Source: Bacteroidota bacterium
Lineage (GTDB): Bacteria; Bacteroidota; Bacteroidia; Bacteroidales; VadinHA17
Assembly (NCBI GenBank): GCA_025350595.1
Contig: JANXXP010000079.1
Coordinates: 1 to 35,590, forward strand
Direction: 5' to 3'
DNA length: 35,590 nucleotides
Below, in pieces: positions 9,054 to 17,153 of the stretch. A program made the translations under genes and the position numbers. The notes under the pieces are model-generated. The model was given only the letters and a program-made list of their open reading frames with translations. It was not told where the DNA came from and ran no database searches. Each line of letters starts with the position of its first letter. Positions within the stretch are counted from its first letter, which is position 1.

Positions 9054-9323
9054 TTATTTTAAAAGGTCAGTAACATAAGGAAGAAGAGCAAGATGTCTGG
9101 CTCTTTTAACGGCTTTTGCCACTTTCCTTTGATATTTAAGTGAAGTCCCGGTGATTCTGCGTGGCAGAATTTTACCCTGGTCATTCAAAAACTTTTTAAG
9201 AAATTCCGGATCTTTATAATCAATATAGCGAATCCTGTTTTTCTTAAACCTGCAGTATTTCTTCTTTTTGATCTCTACCGTCGGGGGAGTCAAATATCTG
9301 ATTTCTGATTCGTTCTGTGCCAT
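9054..9323 (-). CDS. rpsR: 30S ribosomal protein S18
   Basis: S18 forms a heterodimer with S6 on the 30S platform. It has 89 residues. The core motif is visible: [15 protein letters not shown], then [20 protein letters not shown] and [11 protein letters not shown] (overlapping the usual ribosomal S18 signature). It starts 3 bp after the rpsF stop, so its Shine-Dalgarno sequence (AAGGAGG) lies inside the 3' end of rpsF, favouring coupled translation of the S6:S18 pair. Confidence 0.98.
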   Translation of the reverse strand: MAQNESEIRYLTPPTVEIKKKKYCRFKKNRIRYIDYKDPEFLKKFLNDQGKILPRRITGTSLKYQRKVAKAVKRARHLALLPYVTDLLK

Positions 9324-9326
9324 TTT

Positions 9327-9680
9327 CTATTCCTCCTTCGATTTTCCTGATTCCCTTTGTTTTCTCTTCTTCTCTGCATATTCGACGGAAAATTTTTCCA
9401 TCCTGAAAGTTAAAAACCTGATAATCCTTTCATCTCTCCGATATTGGACTTCAAGTTTCTCAATTAGATCGCCTGTGCCTTTAAACTCAACCAGATAATA
9501 GAAGCCTGTCGACTTCTTCTGGATTGGATAGGCCAGTTTCTTTAGACCCCAGTTCTCTTCATGAACGATCTCACCGCTGTTATCGGTAATAACCTTCTTG
9601 AATTTCTGTACCGCTTCCTTCATCTGGTTCTCAGATAAAACGGGAGTTGCAATGAAAACGGTTTCGTACTGATTCAACAT
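9327..9680 (-). CDS. rpsF: 30S ribosomal protein S6
   Basis: S6 binds S18 and 16S rRNA on the 30S platform. It has 117 residues, with an N-terminal ferredoxin-like fold ([50 protein letters not shown]) and a short Lys/Glu-rich C-terminal tail typical of Bacteroidota. It is first gene of the rpsF-rpsR-rplI operon. The apparent leader is short (about 30 nt), too short for the structured S6:S18 autoregulatory leader known from other phyla, and none is visible. Confidence 0.98.
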   Translation of the reverse strand: MLNQYETVFIATPVLSENQMKEAVQKFKKVITDNSGEIVHEENWGLKKLAYPIQKKSTGFYYLVEFKGTGDLIEKLEVQYRRDERIIRFLTFRMEKFSVEYAEKKRKQRESGKSKEE

Positions 9681-9718
9681 AGTAATTAATTGTTTATTGG
9701 TTTAATGATTTTGGCTCG

Positions 9719-9750
9719 CAAAAGTACAACTATTTTGCTTTATTCAAAAA
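9719..9750 (-). promoter_or_regulatory. Promoter of the rpsF-rpsR-rplI operon
   Basis: On the minus strand the -7 box is TACTTTTG (9719-9726), an exact match to TAnnTTTG. A -33-like TTTTTG (9745-9750) lies 18 bp upstream. Transcription would start near 9711, about 30 bp before the rpsF ATG. This is the best-formed promoter in the window. Confidence 0.7.
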
Positions 9751-9852
9751 TTATTTAATGAAAAAATTCGACATAATGTTTTGACACATAAATTTGTTGA
9801 TATCTAATCATCTTAATTTTGTCCCTCAATTTTATAAGGAAGCCATTTTAAT

Positions 9853-9860
9853 TATATTTG
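9853..9860 (+). promoter_or_regulatory. Possible -7 box for dnaX
   Basis: TATATTTG matches TAnnTTTG and lies 39 bp before the dnaX ATG. The nearest upstream TTTTG (9817-9821) is about 31 bp away, too far for a standard -33 element, so the call rests on the -7 box alone. Confidence 0.4.
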
Positions 9861-9899
9861 TATTACTAAAAATTTGAACGAAACGAGTGTCATTATTAT

Positions 9900-11642
9900 A
9901 TGGAAAACTTCATTGTTTCAGCTAGAAAATACCGGCCTGCGAGTTTTAATATGGTCATCGGCCAGGATTCAATCACAAATACGCTGAAAAGTGCCATTAA
10001 GAATAATCATCTTGCACAGGCTTATTTATTCTGCGGACCCAGGGGGGTAGGAAAAACTACCTGCGCCAGAATCTTTGCCAAGACTATAAACTGCAACAGC
10101 CTGAATGAAAATTCTGAAGCATGCGATGAATGTGAATCATGCTTGTCATTCAATACTTTGCGATCGTTTAATATCCACGAACTCGATGCCGCTTCTAATA
10201 ATAAGGTTGAGGACATCCGAAGTCTGAATGATCAGGTTAGGATTCCTCCACAGATTGGGAAATACAGCATTTATATAATTGATGAGGTTCATATGCTCTC
10301 TTCAGCAGCGTTCAATGCTTTTCTTAAGACACTTGAGGAACCTCCTTCTCATGCCATCTTTATTCTCGCTACAACAGAAAAGCATAAAATTATTCCAACG
10401 ATTCTTTCAAGGTGTCAGATTTTTGATTTCAACAGGATTAAAATTGAAGATATAGTAAATCGCCTGATGTTTGTCGCTAACAGTGAGGGAATTAATGCCG
10501 TGGAAGAGGCTCTCCATATCATAGGACAAAAAGCAGATGGGGCTATGCGCGACGCTTTATCGATTTTTGATCAGATTGTAAGTCTTAGTGGCAGGACAAT
10601 TACTTATAAGGATGTAATTGAGAATCTCAATGTACTCGATTACGAATACTTCTTTAGCTGCATCGACGGCGCGCTAATGGGCGATGTGTCAGCTGTATTA
10701 ATGACTTTTAATGAAGTTCTTGAAAAAGGATTTGACGGGCATAATTTTATTTCGGGCCTTAACAGCCATCTTCGCGATCTTCTCGTAAGCAAAGATGAAT
10801 CGACAATACGTCTTCTTGAGACAACTCCTTCGGTTAAACAAAGATATTTGCAGCAAACAGGAAAATGTCAGGTAGATTTTCTGTTTAAAGCTTTGGAGAT
10901 TGGTTCTAATTGCGACCTTACTTATAAGAACAGCAAAAATCAAAGGCTTCACGTTGAGCTATCTCTGATTCGTTTATGCAGACTTACAGGTGAGACGCCT
11001 GATCAGTCTGAAAAAAAAAAGTCTGATCTCAGGCAGCTGACAAATCAGGAAGAAATCTTACCTCTTCCTTCTAAATCTGAGCTCATACGACAGGAGAATC
11101 AAACTTCAGTAAAAACTGCTGTACGGACAGAAACCCCTCAACTGAAACATGATCCCGTTATTGAAAAACCCTCAAAGATATTTTCAATAAAAGAGATAAT
11201 CTCTGCTGATAACAAACCTCCGGAAAAGTTATCTGAAGTTGATCTGATTGGTACTGATACGATTGAAAAAAACAAAATTGAATTCAATCCGGAAGCCTTT
11301 AATGAATCCTGGCAGGAATTTCTGGCTTCCTTAAATGGGGAAGGAACCAGAATCGTAAGCATGTTTAATACCATTAAACCCGAAGTGGAAAACGATCAGA
11401 CAATAAAGATACACCTAAGCAACGCCACACAGAAAGATACCTTCATACTTAATTATAAACAGCGGCTCATTAATTTTTTGGAGAGCAGGTTCATCCTGTC
11501 GGCACTTGATATTGAGACTACAGTTGATCTTACCGAGACAAGTGATATTTTGTATACAGATGAACAAAAGTATAATTACCTTTTTAACAAATTCCCCATA
11601 ATGAAAGAAATGAAGAAAAACTTTAATCTCGATATTACTTAA
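9900..11642 (+). CDS. dnaX: DNA polymerase III subunit gamma/tau
   Basis: This is the AAA+ clamp-loader ATPase that loads the sliding clamp in replication. It has 580 residues. The ATPase core has Walker A GPRGVGKT (46-53), the zinc module C65, C75, C78, C81, Walker B IYIIDEVH (124-131), LKTLEEPPSHAIFILATTE and the arginine finger R171 in ILSRC. Residues about 385-480 are a polar low-complexity linker, followed by a C-terminal domain of about 100 residues. No obvious slippery A-tract recoding site was sought in depth; the A9 run near 11011-11019 lies in the linker region and could in principle allow frameshifting to a short gamma form. A histidine-kinase gene follows after 26 bp. Confidence 0.97.
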   Translation: MENFIVSARKYRPASFNMVIGQDSITNTLKSAIKNNHLAQAYLFCGPRGVGKTTCARIFAKTINCNSLNENSEACDECESCLSFNTLRSFNIHELDAASNNKVEDIRSLNDQVRIPPQIGKYSIYIIDEVHMLSSAAFNAFLKTLEEPPSHAIFILATTEKHKIIPTILSRCQIFDFNRIKIEDIVNRLMFVANSEGINAVEEALHIIGQKADGAMRDALSIFDQIVSLSGRTITYKDVIENLNVLDYEYFFSCIDGALMGDVSAVLMTFNEVLEKGFDGHNFISGLNSHLRDLLVSKDESTIRLLETTPSVKQRYLQQTGKCQVDFLFKALEIGSNCDLTYKNSKNQRLHVELSLIRLCRLTGETPDQSEKKKSDLRQLTNQEEILPLPSKSELIRQENQTSVKTAVRTETPQLKHDPVIEKPSKIFSIKEIISADNKPPEKLSEVDLIGTDTIEKNKIEFNPEAFNESWQEFLASLNGEGTRIVSMFNTIKPEVENDQTIKIHLSNATQKDTFILNYKQRLINFLESRFILSALDIETTVDLTETSDILYTDEQKYNYLFNKFPIMKEMKKNFNLDIT

Positions 11643-11668
11643 TGCTTCATTTAGGCATTTTATAAGAT

Positions 11669-13588
11669 ATGGATAAAAAATATATTTATAAGGGAGAAAA
11701 AAATTATTTGAAATACCTGTCGCACGAAAAGATTATTTCAGATGAGATAATTAATCATTCCAGGTCAATGATAAGCATCATTAACCGCGACTATGTGTAT
11801 GAGAAAGTTAATTCTACTTTCTGTAACGCTCATCAGACCGTTCTTGACGTAATTGTAGGAAAATCACTTGTTGATATCTGGGGAAAAGATGTCTTTGAAA
11901 ATTCTATTAAGAAAAATATTGATTTATGCCTTTCGGGGAAGACTGTAAGATATGAAGCGTGCTTTAAAACTCCAAAATTAGGTAAAAGATATTTTGAAGT
12001 GGTTTTTAGGCCTCTCTCAATTGATTCGGGTGAAATAACTCATCTTTTGGTTGAGACATTCGATATAAATGACTTAAAACGTTCAGAACAGGCCGTTATT
12101 GAAAAAGAAGAGGAACTAAGAACATTTGAAACAAACCTCCCTATCGGTTATATTAGATGTGACCCCGCTGGGAAAATATTACTTGTTAACAAGGCAATGC
12201 TGAGGATTATGGAATGCCATGATGAGAGGTCTTTAGTAAATGTGAACCTGAAATGTTTCTATCAGGAAGAGGGCTTGTTTGATATGCAGATGGAACAGCT
12301 AATAGATAATAATACTAAATCATTTGGAAGGGTTTCACTAAAGAACTTAAAAAGTAAAGAAATACCTTGTCGGATAAGTGGTTTCCTGGCTCTGGATAAA
12401 AATAAAAAACCTGCTTTTATTGATTTTGCAGTTGAAGATTCTACGCGTGAACTGATGCTGGAAAACCGACTGCTTCAATCTCAAAAACTTGAAACAATCG
12501 GAGCTCTGGCTGGTGGTATCGCTCACGATTTCAATAATATCCTGGCAACAATTCTTGGATATTCTGATATGTTACTTGATGATTTGCCCAAAGACTCAGC
12601 ATTATCAAAAAAGGTAAATAAAATAAAGGGTGCTGTTATAAAAGCTAATTCTTTAACAAGCCAGATACTGACATTCAGCAGACAGGTTGAACAGGAAAAA
12701 ATCCAGGTAAGTGTATCTGAAGTTCTAAAGGAGACTATTGGTTTTGTAAAATCAGCTCTGCCAGATAATATAAATTTGAAAAGTCGTTTTTCACAGAAAG
12801 GTACAACTGTTCTTGCCGATCCCACCCAGCTTTTCAGAGTCTTTTTAAACCTTATGACAAACGCCATACAATCAATGGAAGAGAAGGGAGGAATACTCAC
12901 AGTTAATATGACAGTCGTTGACGGTAAACTTATACAGCATGAATTGAATAAGGATATCGTAGCTGATGAGTATGTTCTCCTTACTTTTAAAGATACAGGT
13001 AAGGGTATGGATCCTTCACTTATCAGCAGGATATTTGAGCCATTTTTCACAACAAGGGAAGTTGGAAAGGGTACAGGTCTGGGATTATCTGTTATACACG
13101 GTATCGTAACTGAGATGGAAGGGGAGATTCTTATTTCAAGCCTGCCTGAAAAAGGTTCAGTATTCTATATATACCTTCCGGTTTCAAAAGTTTATACTGA
13201 ACTGAATGGAAATCAGGAGAAAAAGAAGAAAATTCTGCTCATAACCGGAAATAAATATGAATCGCGAATATTATCACTTGCGCTTAAAAATACTGGATAT
13301 GAATTGATCTATGTATCAGATCGCCGTAATCTGATAAAAGTGCTGGGATGCATCTCTGACTGTCCCGAACTGATAATTTATATGAGCGATTCAAAACAAA
13401 TTCAAGCTGAGGATCTGGTTAGTATTTTCAAAAACCTAAAAATTAAAACCCCTTGTATTCTGATCACTGACACCAATCAGGAATTATTAGAAGAAAAAAT
13501 ACTAATTTCGGGAATTGTAAAACAGCATTTGATAAAACCTGTCTCACTTAAGGAGATAAGAAATGCTATTCAGATTTCACTGAAATAA
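11669..13588 (+). CDS. PAS-domain hybrid histidine kinase with degenerate receiver
   Basis: This is a predicted cytoplasmic sensor kinase: 639 residues with no transmembrane segment. Two PAS-like regions (about 25-140 and 150-260) precede the dimerisation/phosphotransfer helix with GGIAHDFNNIL (phospho-acceptor H286). The ATPase domain has the N box FLNLMTNAIQSM, G1 KDTGKGMD, F box EPFFTT and G2 GKGTGLGLS (467-475). The C-terminal 120 residues look like a receiver domain, but the acidic pair is replaced by T526-G527 and the phospho-acceptor position by M572 (ELIIYM); only the KP lysine (K623) remains. Kinase activity is expected, while the fused receiver probably cannot be phosphorylated. The next gene encodes an intact single-domain receiver, the likely output partner. 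The input signal is unknown. Confidence 0.93.
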   Translation: MDKKYIYKGEKNYLKYLSHEKIISDEIINHSRSMISIINRDYVYEKVNSTFCNAHQTVLDVIVGKSLVDIWGKDVFENSIKKNIDLCLSGKTVRYEACFKTPKLGKRYFEVVFRPLSIDSGEITHLLVETFDINDLKRSEQAVIEKEEELRTFETNLPIGYIRCDPAGKILLVNKAMLRIMECHDERSLVNVNLKCFYQEEGLFDMQMEQLIDNNTKSFGRVSLKNLKSKEIPCRISGFLALDKNKKPAFIDFAVEDSTRELMLENRLLQSQKLETIGALAGGIAHDFNNILATILGYSDMLLDDLPKDSALSKKVNKIKGAVIKANSLTSQILTFSRQVEQEKIQVSVSEVLKETIGFVKSALPDNINLKSRFSQKGTTVLADPTQLFRVFLNLMTNAIQSMEEKGGILTVNMTVVDGKLIQHELNKDIVADEYVLLTFKDTGKGMDPSLISRIFEPFFTTREVGKGTGLGLSVIHGIVTEMEGEILISSLPEKGSVFYIYLPVSKVYTELNGNQEKKKKILLITGNKYESRILSLALKNTGYELIYVSDRRNLIKVLGCISDCPELIIYMSDSKQIQAEDLVSIFKNLKIKTPCILITDTNQELLEEKILISGIVKQHLIKPVSLKEIRNAIQISLK

Positions 13589-13614
13589 TTTAACAACTAT
13601 TTATAAAATATACT

Positions 13615-13995
13615 ATGCCCGGAATATTACTAGTAGAGGATGATAATGATCTTAGGGAAATGCTGAAGGCTTCTTTTATCAGACGAAAATACACAGTTAT
13701 CGAAGCAGAAAATGGTAAAGACGCAATAAGTCATTTTAAACCATTGATAACCGATATACTAGTTACTGATCTGATTATGCCTGATGAAGATGGACTGAAA
13801 GTAATTATCAAATTGAAAGAATTAAAACCAACTCTTAAGATTATAGCTATTTCCGGAGGTGGAAAAGCAGGTCCTGGAAGCTATCTTAATCTGGCAAAGG
13901 CACTTGGAGCAGATGCCATATTTTCTAAACCTTTCTCAGTTAACGATCTTATTAGTAAAATTGAAGAATTGTTATTGACTGAACAACCTGTCTGA
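13615..13995 (+). CDS. Single-domain (CheY-like) response regulator
   Basis: This stand-alone receiver of 126 residues has no output domain. Key residues are intact: acidic pair D9-D10 in VEDD, phospho-acceptor D52 in VTDLIMPD, switch S80 and K105 in FSKPFS. It lies 26 bp after the hybrid kinase gene and is its most likely substrate, replacing the kinase's own defective receiver. Output must be through protein-protein contact or a relay. The ferritin gene follows after 39 bp. Confidence 0.93.
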   Translation: MPGILLVEDDNDLREMLKASFIRRKYTVIEAENGKDAISHFKPLITDILVTDLIMPDEDGLKVIIKLKELKPTLKIIAISGGGKAGPGSYLNLAKALGADAIFSKPFSVNDLISKIEELLLTEQPV

Positions 13996-14034
13996 TATAA
14001 ATGTTATTAGTATTACAAATTAAAACATTCAAAT

Positions 14035-14547
14035 ATGATCAAGAAAAAAATTGAAGACATCTGCAACAGGCAGGTTGAAAGAGAAGGATACTCATCAAGC
14101 CTTTATATTGCAATGGCATCATGGGCAGAAAACAATGGTTATCCTGGTATTGCTTTATGGCTTTACAGTCAGGCCGAAGAGGAGAAACTTCACATGCTTA
14201 AGTTTATAAAGTATATTAATGAAAGGGGAGGCAAGGCAACTATTCCGGCATTTAAAAAACCTGTTGCTGAATATAAAAGTGTAGAAAATGTATTCACTGA
14301 AGTATTGAAGCATGAAGAGTTTGTAACAGATAGTATAAATGAAATTGTGGGGCTTACTTTGGAAGAGAAAGATTTTAACACACATAACTTCCTTCAATGG
14401 TTTGTTTTTGAACAGGTTGAGGAAGAAGCATCTGTAAGGACAATAATTGATAAAATTCGACTTGTCGGCAATAATAACATGTACCAGTTTGACAAGGATA
14501 TTTTTAGTCTGAGAACTCCGGCTGTCAATGCCCAGGTTAATCCATGA
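14035..14547 (+). CDS. ftnA: Bacterial non-haem ferritin
   Basis: This iron-storage protein oxidises Fe(II) and stores a ferric core in a 24-subunit cage. It has 170 residues. The ferroxidase ligands fall at the same numbers as in E. coli FtnA: E17, E50, H53, E94, Q127 and E130 (motifs AEEEKLHMLKF, LKHEEFVTDSI, FEQVEEEA). It sits between a two-component pair and a secreted protease, and its stop codon overlaps the protease ATG (ATGA, 14544-14547), so translation of the two is likely coupled. The context suggests expression tied to an environmental signal, but the signal is not identifiable. Confidence 0.97.
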   Translation: MIKKKIEDICNRQVEREGYSSSLYIAMASWAENNGYPGIALWLYSQAEEEKLHMLKFIKYINERGGKATIPAFKKPVAEYKSVENVFTEVLKHEEFVTDSINEIVGLTLEEKDFNTHNFLQWFVFEQVEEEASVRTIIDKIRLVGNNNMYQFDKDIFSLRTPAVNAQVNP

Positions 14548-17036
14548 GAAAATTTCTTTACCTGTTATCTGGTCTTCTGATTTTTACTCCGGTTCTTACC
14601 CTGAAATCACAGACCCTGATAACTAATAAAGCTGTTACCGGAAAATGTTATGCCGGGACTAAAGTTAACAGGATTTATATTCCTCCCCCGGATGGGTTTT
14701 ATAAGAAAGACAGGACAAAAGGAGGAGGAAAAGTTACAATATATTATACCGGGTTTTCTGCTCAGGGGAAAGCCGCTCTGGCATATGCAGGATCAATCAT
14801 GGAGTCATTACTTCCAGTTGGTACAAATGTTACAATAGTTGCCAGTTGGGAAAAGATATCAACAGCTGGAGTACTTGGGCAATCTACAATAACAGGTTAT
14901 GTAGCCGGATGGGGGATTAATGCTCTTGACCCGATGGCATCTTATCCTGTTGCTCTGGCTGAAAAAATCGCAGGTAAAAGTTTGAATACTGATGCGGAGG
15001 GAGATCTTACCCTTGCAATCAACAGTTCAATTAACTGGTATTTGGGCACTGATGGAAATACTCCGGTTACAAAATACGATCTTGTCACAGTAGCCCTTCA
15101 TGAAATATGTCACGGACTGGGTTTCTATGATAGCATGAGTACCGACGCCACTCTGGGCTGGTATGGAGTAGGTTCAATACCAATTATATATGATAAATTT
15201 GTGGAGAATTACGGAGGTAACAAATTAACGGATACTTTAAAATTTCTTAACTATTCTACAAGCTTGCACAGTCAGCTGATTGGTGGTCAGATTTATTTTA
15301 ACGGGCCTTTACTTAAGAACTATTCAGTTTTGAATAATGATACAATTCCAAGAGCCAAGTTATACGCACCTTCTACCTGGGATGCTGGTTCCAGTATTTC
15401 CCATCTCGACGAAAAGGCTACCTCGTCTAAGAATGCACTGATGACGCCTTTCATTGGTCTGGGAGAGGCTATTCATGATCCGGGTAAGTATACCTTTTCA
15501 ATCCTTGGTGATCTTGGCTGGATAAATACCCAATTTATTCATCAACCAGTACCTGATACAGAAGAACATCTTTCACAGATCACACTTACAACGGCAATAA
15601 AATCGGATACCTTATATAACAGGAATAAAGTCGGATTGGTATATTCGTTTAATAAATTTCTCTCCAGCGACACCGTTTATCTTTTTTCTCCCAATTCTGA
15701 TGAGAATTATAAAACAACACTGAATATACCTTCATATAATTCACAGTTACAATATTACTTTTTTACACAGGATTGTTTCTCAAGACTTTACAGATCTCCC
15801 TCATTATATAAATTGAGTAAGTACTCGGTGTATATTGGAACTGATACTATAAAACCAGTCATTTCTCATACTCCTGCACCGTATTATATGGCAACCATAG
15901 ATACTATCAAATTTGATGCAACTGTGACAGATAATCTTGCTGTTGATACTGTTTACGTTGAATACTACATCGAATCAAAGGGCACCAACAGCCCATTAAA
16001 ATATTTAGGATTAAAAACTGGAACAACTAACAGATACTCTTCTATCCTGAACGCAAAACAATTATCATTAAATGGTGGTGATTCATTTCATTATAAGATA
16101 TTTGCGGTTGACAAAGCTAACATCCCCAATATATCTGTCTTTCCTAAAACCGGCTTTGAATCGGTCCACATAGAAGGTATTGGATTGACAGTTAGCAGTT
16201 ATTCCACTGATTTTTCAACGGGATCTGCTGACTTTTTTAATATTGGATTTACTGTTTCAAAACCTTCAGGTTTTAGTAAGTATGGCCTTAATTCAAAGCA
16301 TCATTATGAAAGCCCTGAGGATTACACAAAGAATATTCAATATACTGGTATGTTGAGGAATCCTCTTAAGTTTAATGAATCAGGACTGTTGATAAACTAT
16401 AATGAAATTGTTCTGGTTGAACCAGGAGAGGCAGGATCTGTATTTGGTGATCAGAATTTTTATGATTATGTTATTGTTGAAGGTTCAAAGAACTTTGGGA
16501 AAACATGGTTTGGTTTGATTGACGGTTATGATTCTAGAATCGAAACTATCTGGGAATCAGCCTATAATAATAATATCGCCGGAAATAACTCAACATTTGT
16601 CCCGACTGAGTCGATGATTAAACCCCACATTATATATTATCGGCCATCTGACAAAATTTCAGCAGGTGATACAATTATGGTACGATTCAGGTTATATTCC
16701 GATTCTTTTGCTAACGGCTGGGGATGGGTAATTGAGGATCTGAAAATCAGCCCACTCATTGATGCAGTTGAGAAAGTAAGTAATAGCCCCTTGCTGATTT
16801 ATCCTAATCCGGGTAAGGGTCTGATTAAGTTGAATACAGGTTCAATCGGTTACGAAAATGGTAAGCAATTGAAATACAGCGTTTTCAATTCGACAGGAAT
16901 TTGTATTAAAAGCGACTGGCTTGCGGGAAGCTCTGAATCTTTAATTGATATATCAGGGAATCCAAACGGTTTTTACATTCTGATATTATATAGTGACGTT
17001 GGTGTTAAGACAATTAAGTACTCTCTTATAAGATAA
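14544..17036 (+). CDS. Secreted metzincin-type zinc protease with T9SS sorting domain
   Basis: This exported protein has 830 residues. A signal peptide covers about 1-23. The zinc motif HEICHGLGFYD (186-196) follows the metzincin pattern HExxHxxGxxH/D with Asp at the third-ligand position, as in snapalysin-like enzymes; E187 would be catalytic. A Met-turn candidate follows in NALMTPF (M300), after SHLDE. The middle region (about 440-750) looks like beta-sandwich material. The C-terminal 80 residues begin YPNPGKGLIKL, contain GFYIL and end with KTIKYSLIR, the typical type IX secretion sorting domain, so the product should reach the cell surface or medium. The start overlaps the ferritin stop by 4 nt. 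A strong terminator follows. Substrate unknown. Confidence 0.9.
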   Translation: MRKFLYLLSGLLIFTPVLTLKSQTLITNKAVTGKCYAGTKVNRIYIPPPDGFYKKDRTKGGGKVTIYYTGFSAQGKAALAYAGSIMESLLPVGTNVTIVASWEKISTAGVLGQSTITGYVAGWGINALDPMASYPVALAEKIAGKSLNTDAEGDLTLAINSSINWYLGTDGNTPVTKYDLVTVALHEICHGLGFYDSMSTDATLGWYGVGSIPIIYDKFVENYGGNKLTDTLKFLNYSTSLHSQLIGGQIYFNGPLLKNYSVLNNDTIPRAKLYAPSTWDAGSSISHLDEKATSSKNALMTPFIGLGEAIHDPGKYTFSILGDLGWINTQFIHQPVPDTEEHLSQITLTTAIKSDTLYNRNKVGLVYSFNKFLSSDTVYLFSPNSDENYKTTLNIPSYNSQLQYYFFTQDCFSRLYRSPSLYKLSKYSVYIGTDTIKPVISHTPAPYYMATIDTIKFDATVTDNLAVDTVYVEYYIESKGTNSPLKYLGLKTGTTNRYSSILNAKQLSLNGGDSFHYKIFAVDKANIPNISVFPKTGFESVHIEGIGLTVSSYSTDFSTGSADFFNIGFTVSKPSGFSKYGLNSKHHYESPEDYTKNIQYTGMLRNPLKFNESGLLINYNEIVLVEPGEAGSVFGDQNFYDYVIVEGSKNFGKTWFGLIDGYDSRIETIWESAYNNNIAGNNSTFVPTESMIKPHIIYYRPSDKISAGDTIMVRFRLYSDSFANGWGWVIEDLKISPLIDAVEKVSNSPLLIYPNPGKGLIKLNTGSIGYENGKQLKYSVFNSTGICIKSDWLAGSSESLIDISGNPNGFYILILYSDVGVKTIKYSLIR

Positions 17037-17042
17037 AAATGC

Positions 17043-17069
17043 AAACCCCGCAATTATGGCGGGGTTTTT
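17043..17069 (+). terminator. Intrinsic terminator after the protease gene
   Basis: AAACCCCGC (17043-17051) pairs perfectly with GCGGGGTTT (17059-17067) around a 7-nt loop, followed by more Ts. It starts 6 bp after the protease stop, closing the transcription unit before secA. Confidence 0.92.
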
Positions 17070-17111
17070 GCATAATATGAATATTTGGAATTCATTATTG
17101 GAAAATAAAGC

Positions 17112-17119
17112 TAATTTTG
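17112..17119 (+). promoter_or_regulatory. Possible -7 box for secA
   Basis: TAATTTTG matches TAnnTTTG and lies 34 bp before the secA ATG. A TTTG at 17084-17087 is 24 bp upstream, slightly long for the -33 element. Position right after a strong terminator makes a promoter here likely. Confidence 0.5.
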
Positions 17120-17153
17120 CTGAAAATTTTGAAAAACTGTAAAACATCTTAAA

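Noticed and set aside
9681-9899. S6:S18 autoregulatory RNA leader upstream of rpsF
   Set aside because: The predicted transcription start leaves only about 30 nt of leader, with no hairpin carrying the expected bulge motif.
12523-13050. Minus-strand open frame of 175 codons inside the histidine kinase gene
   Set aside because: It is fully antisense to the conserved kinase core with its H, N, G1, F and G2 boxes; the Ser-rich product is a shadow.
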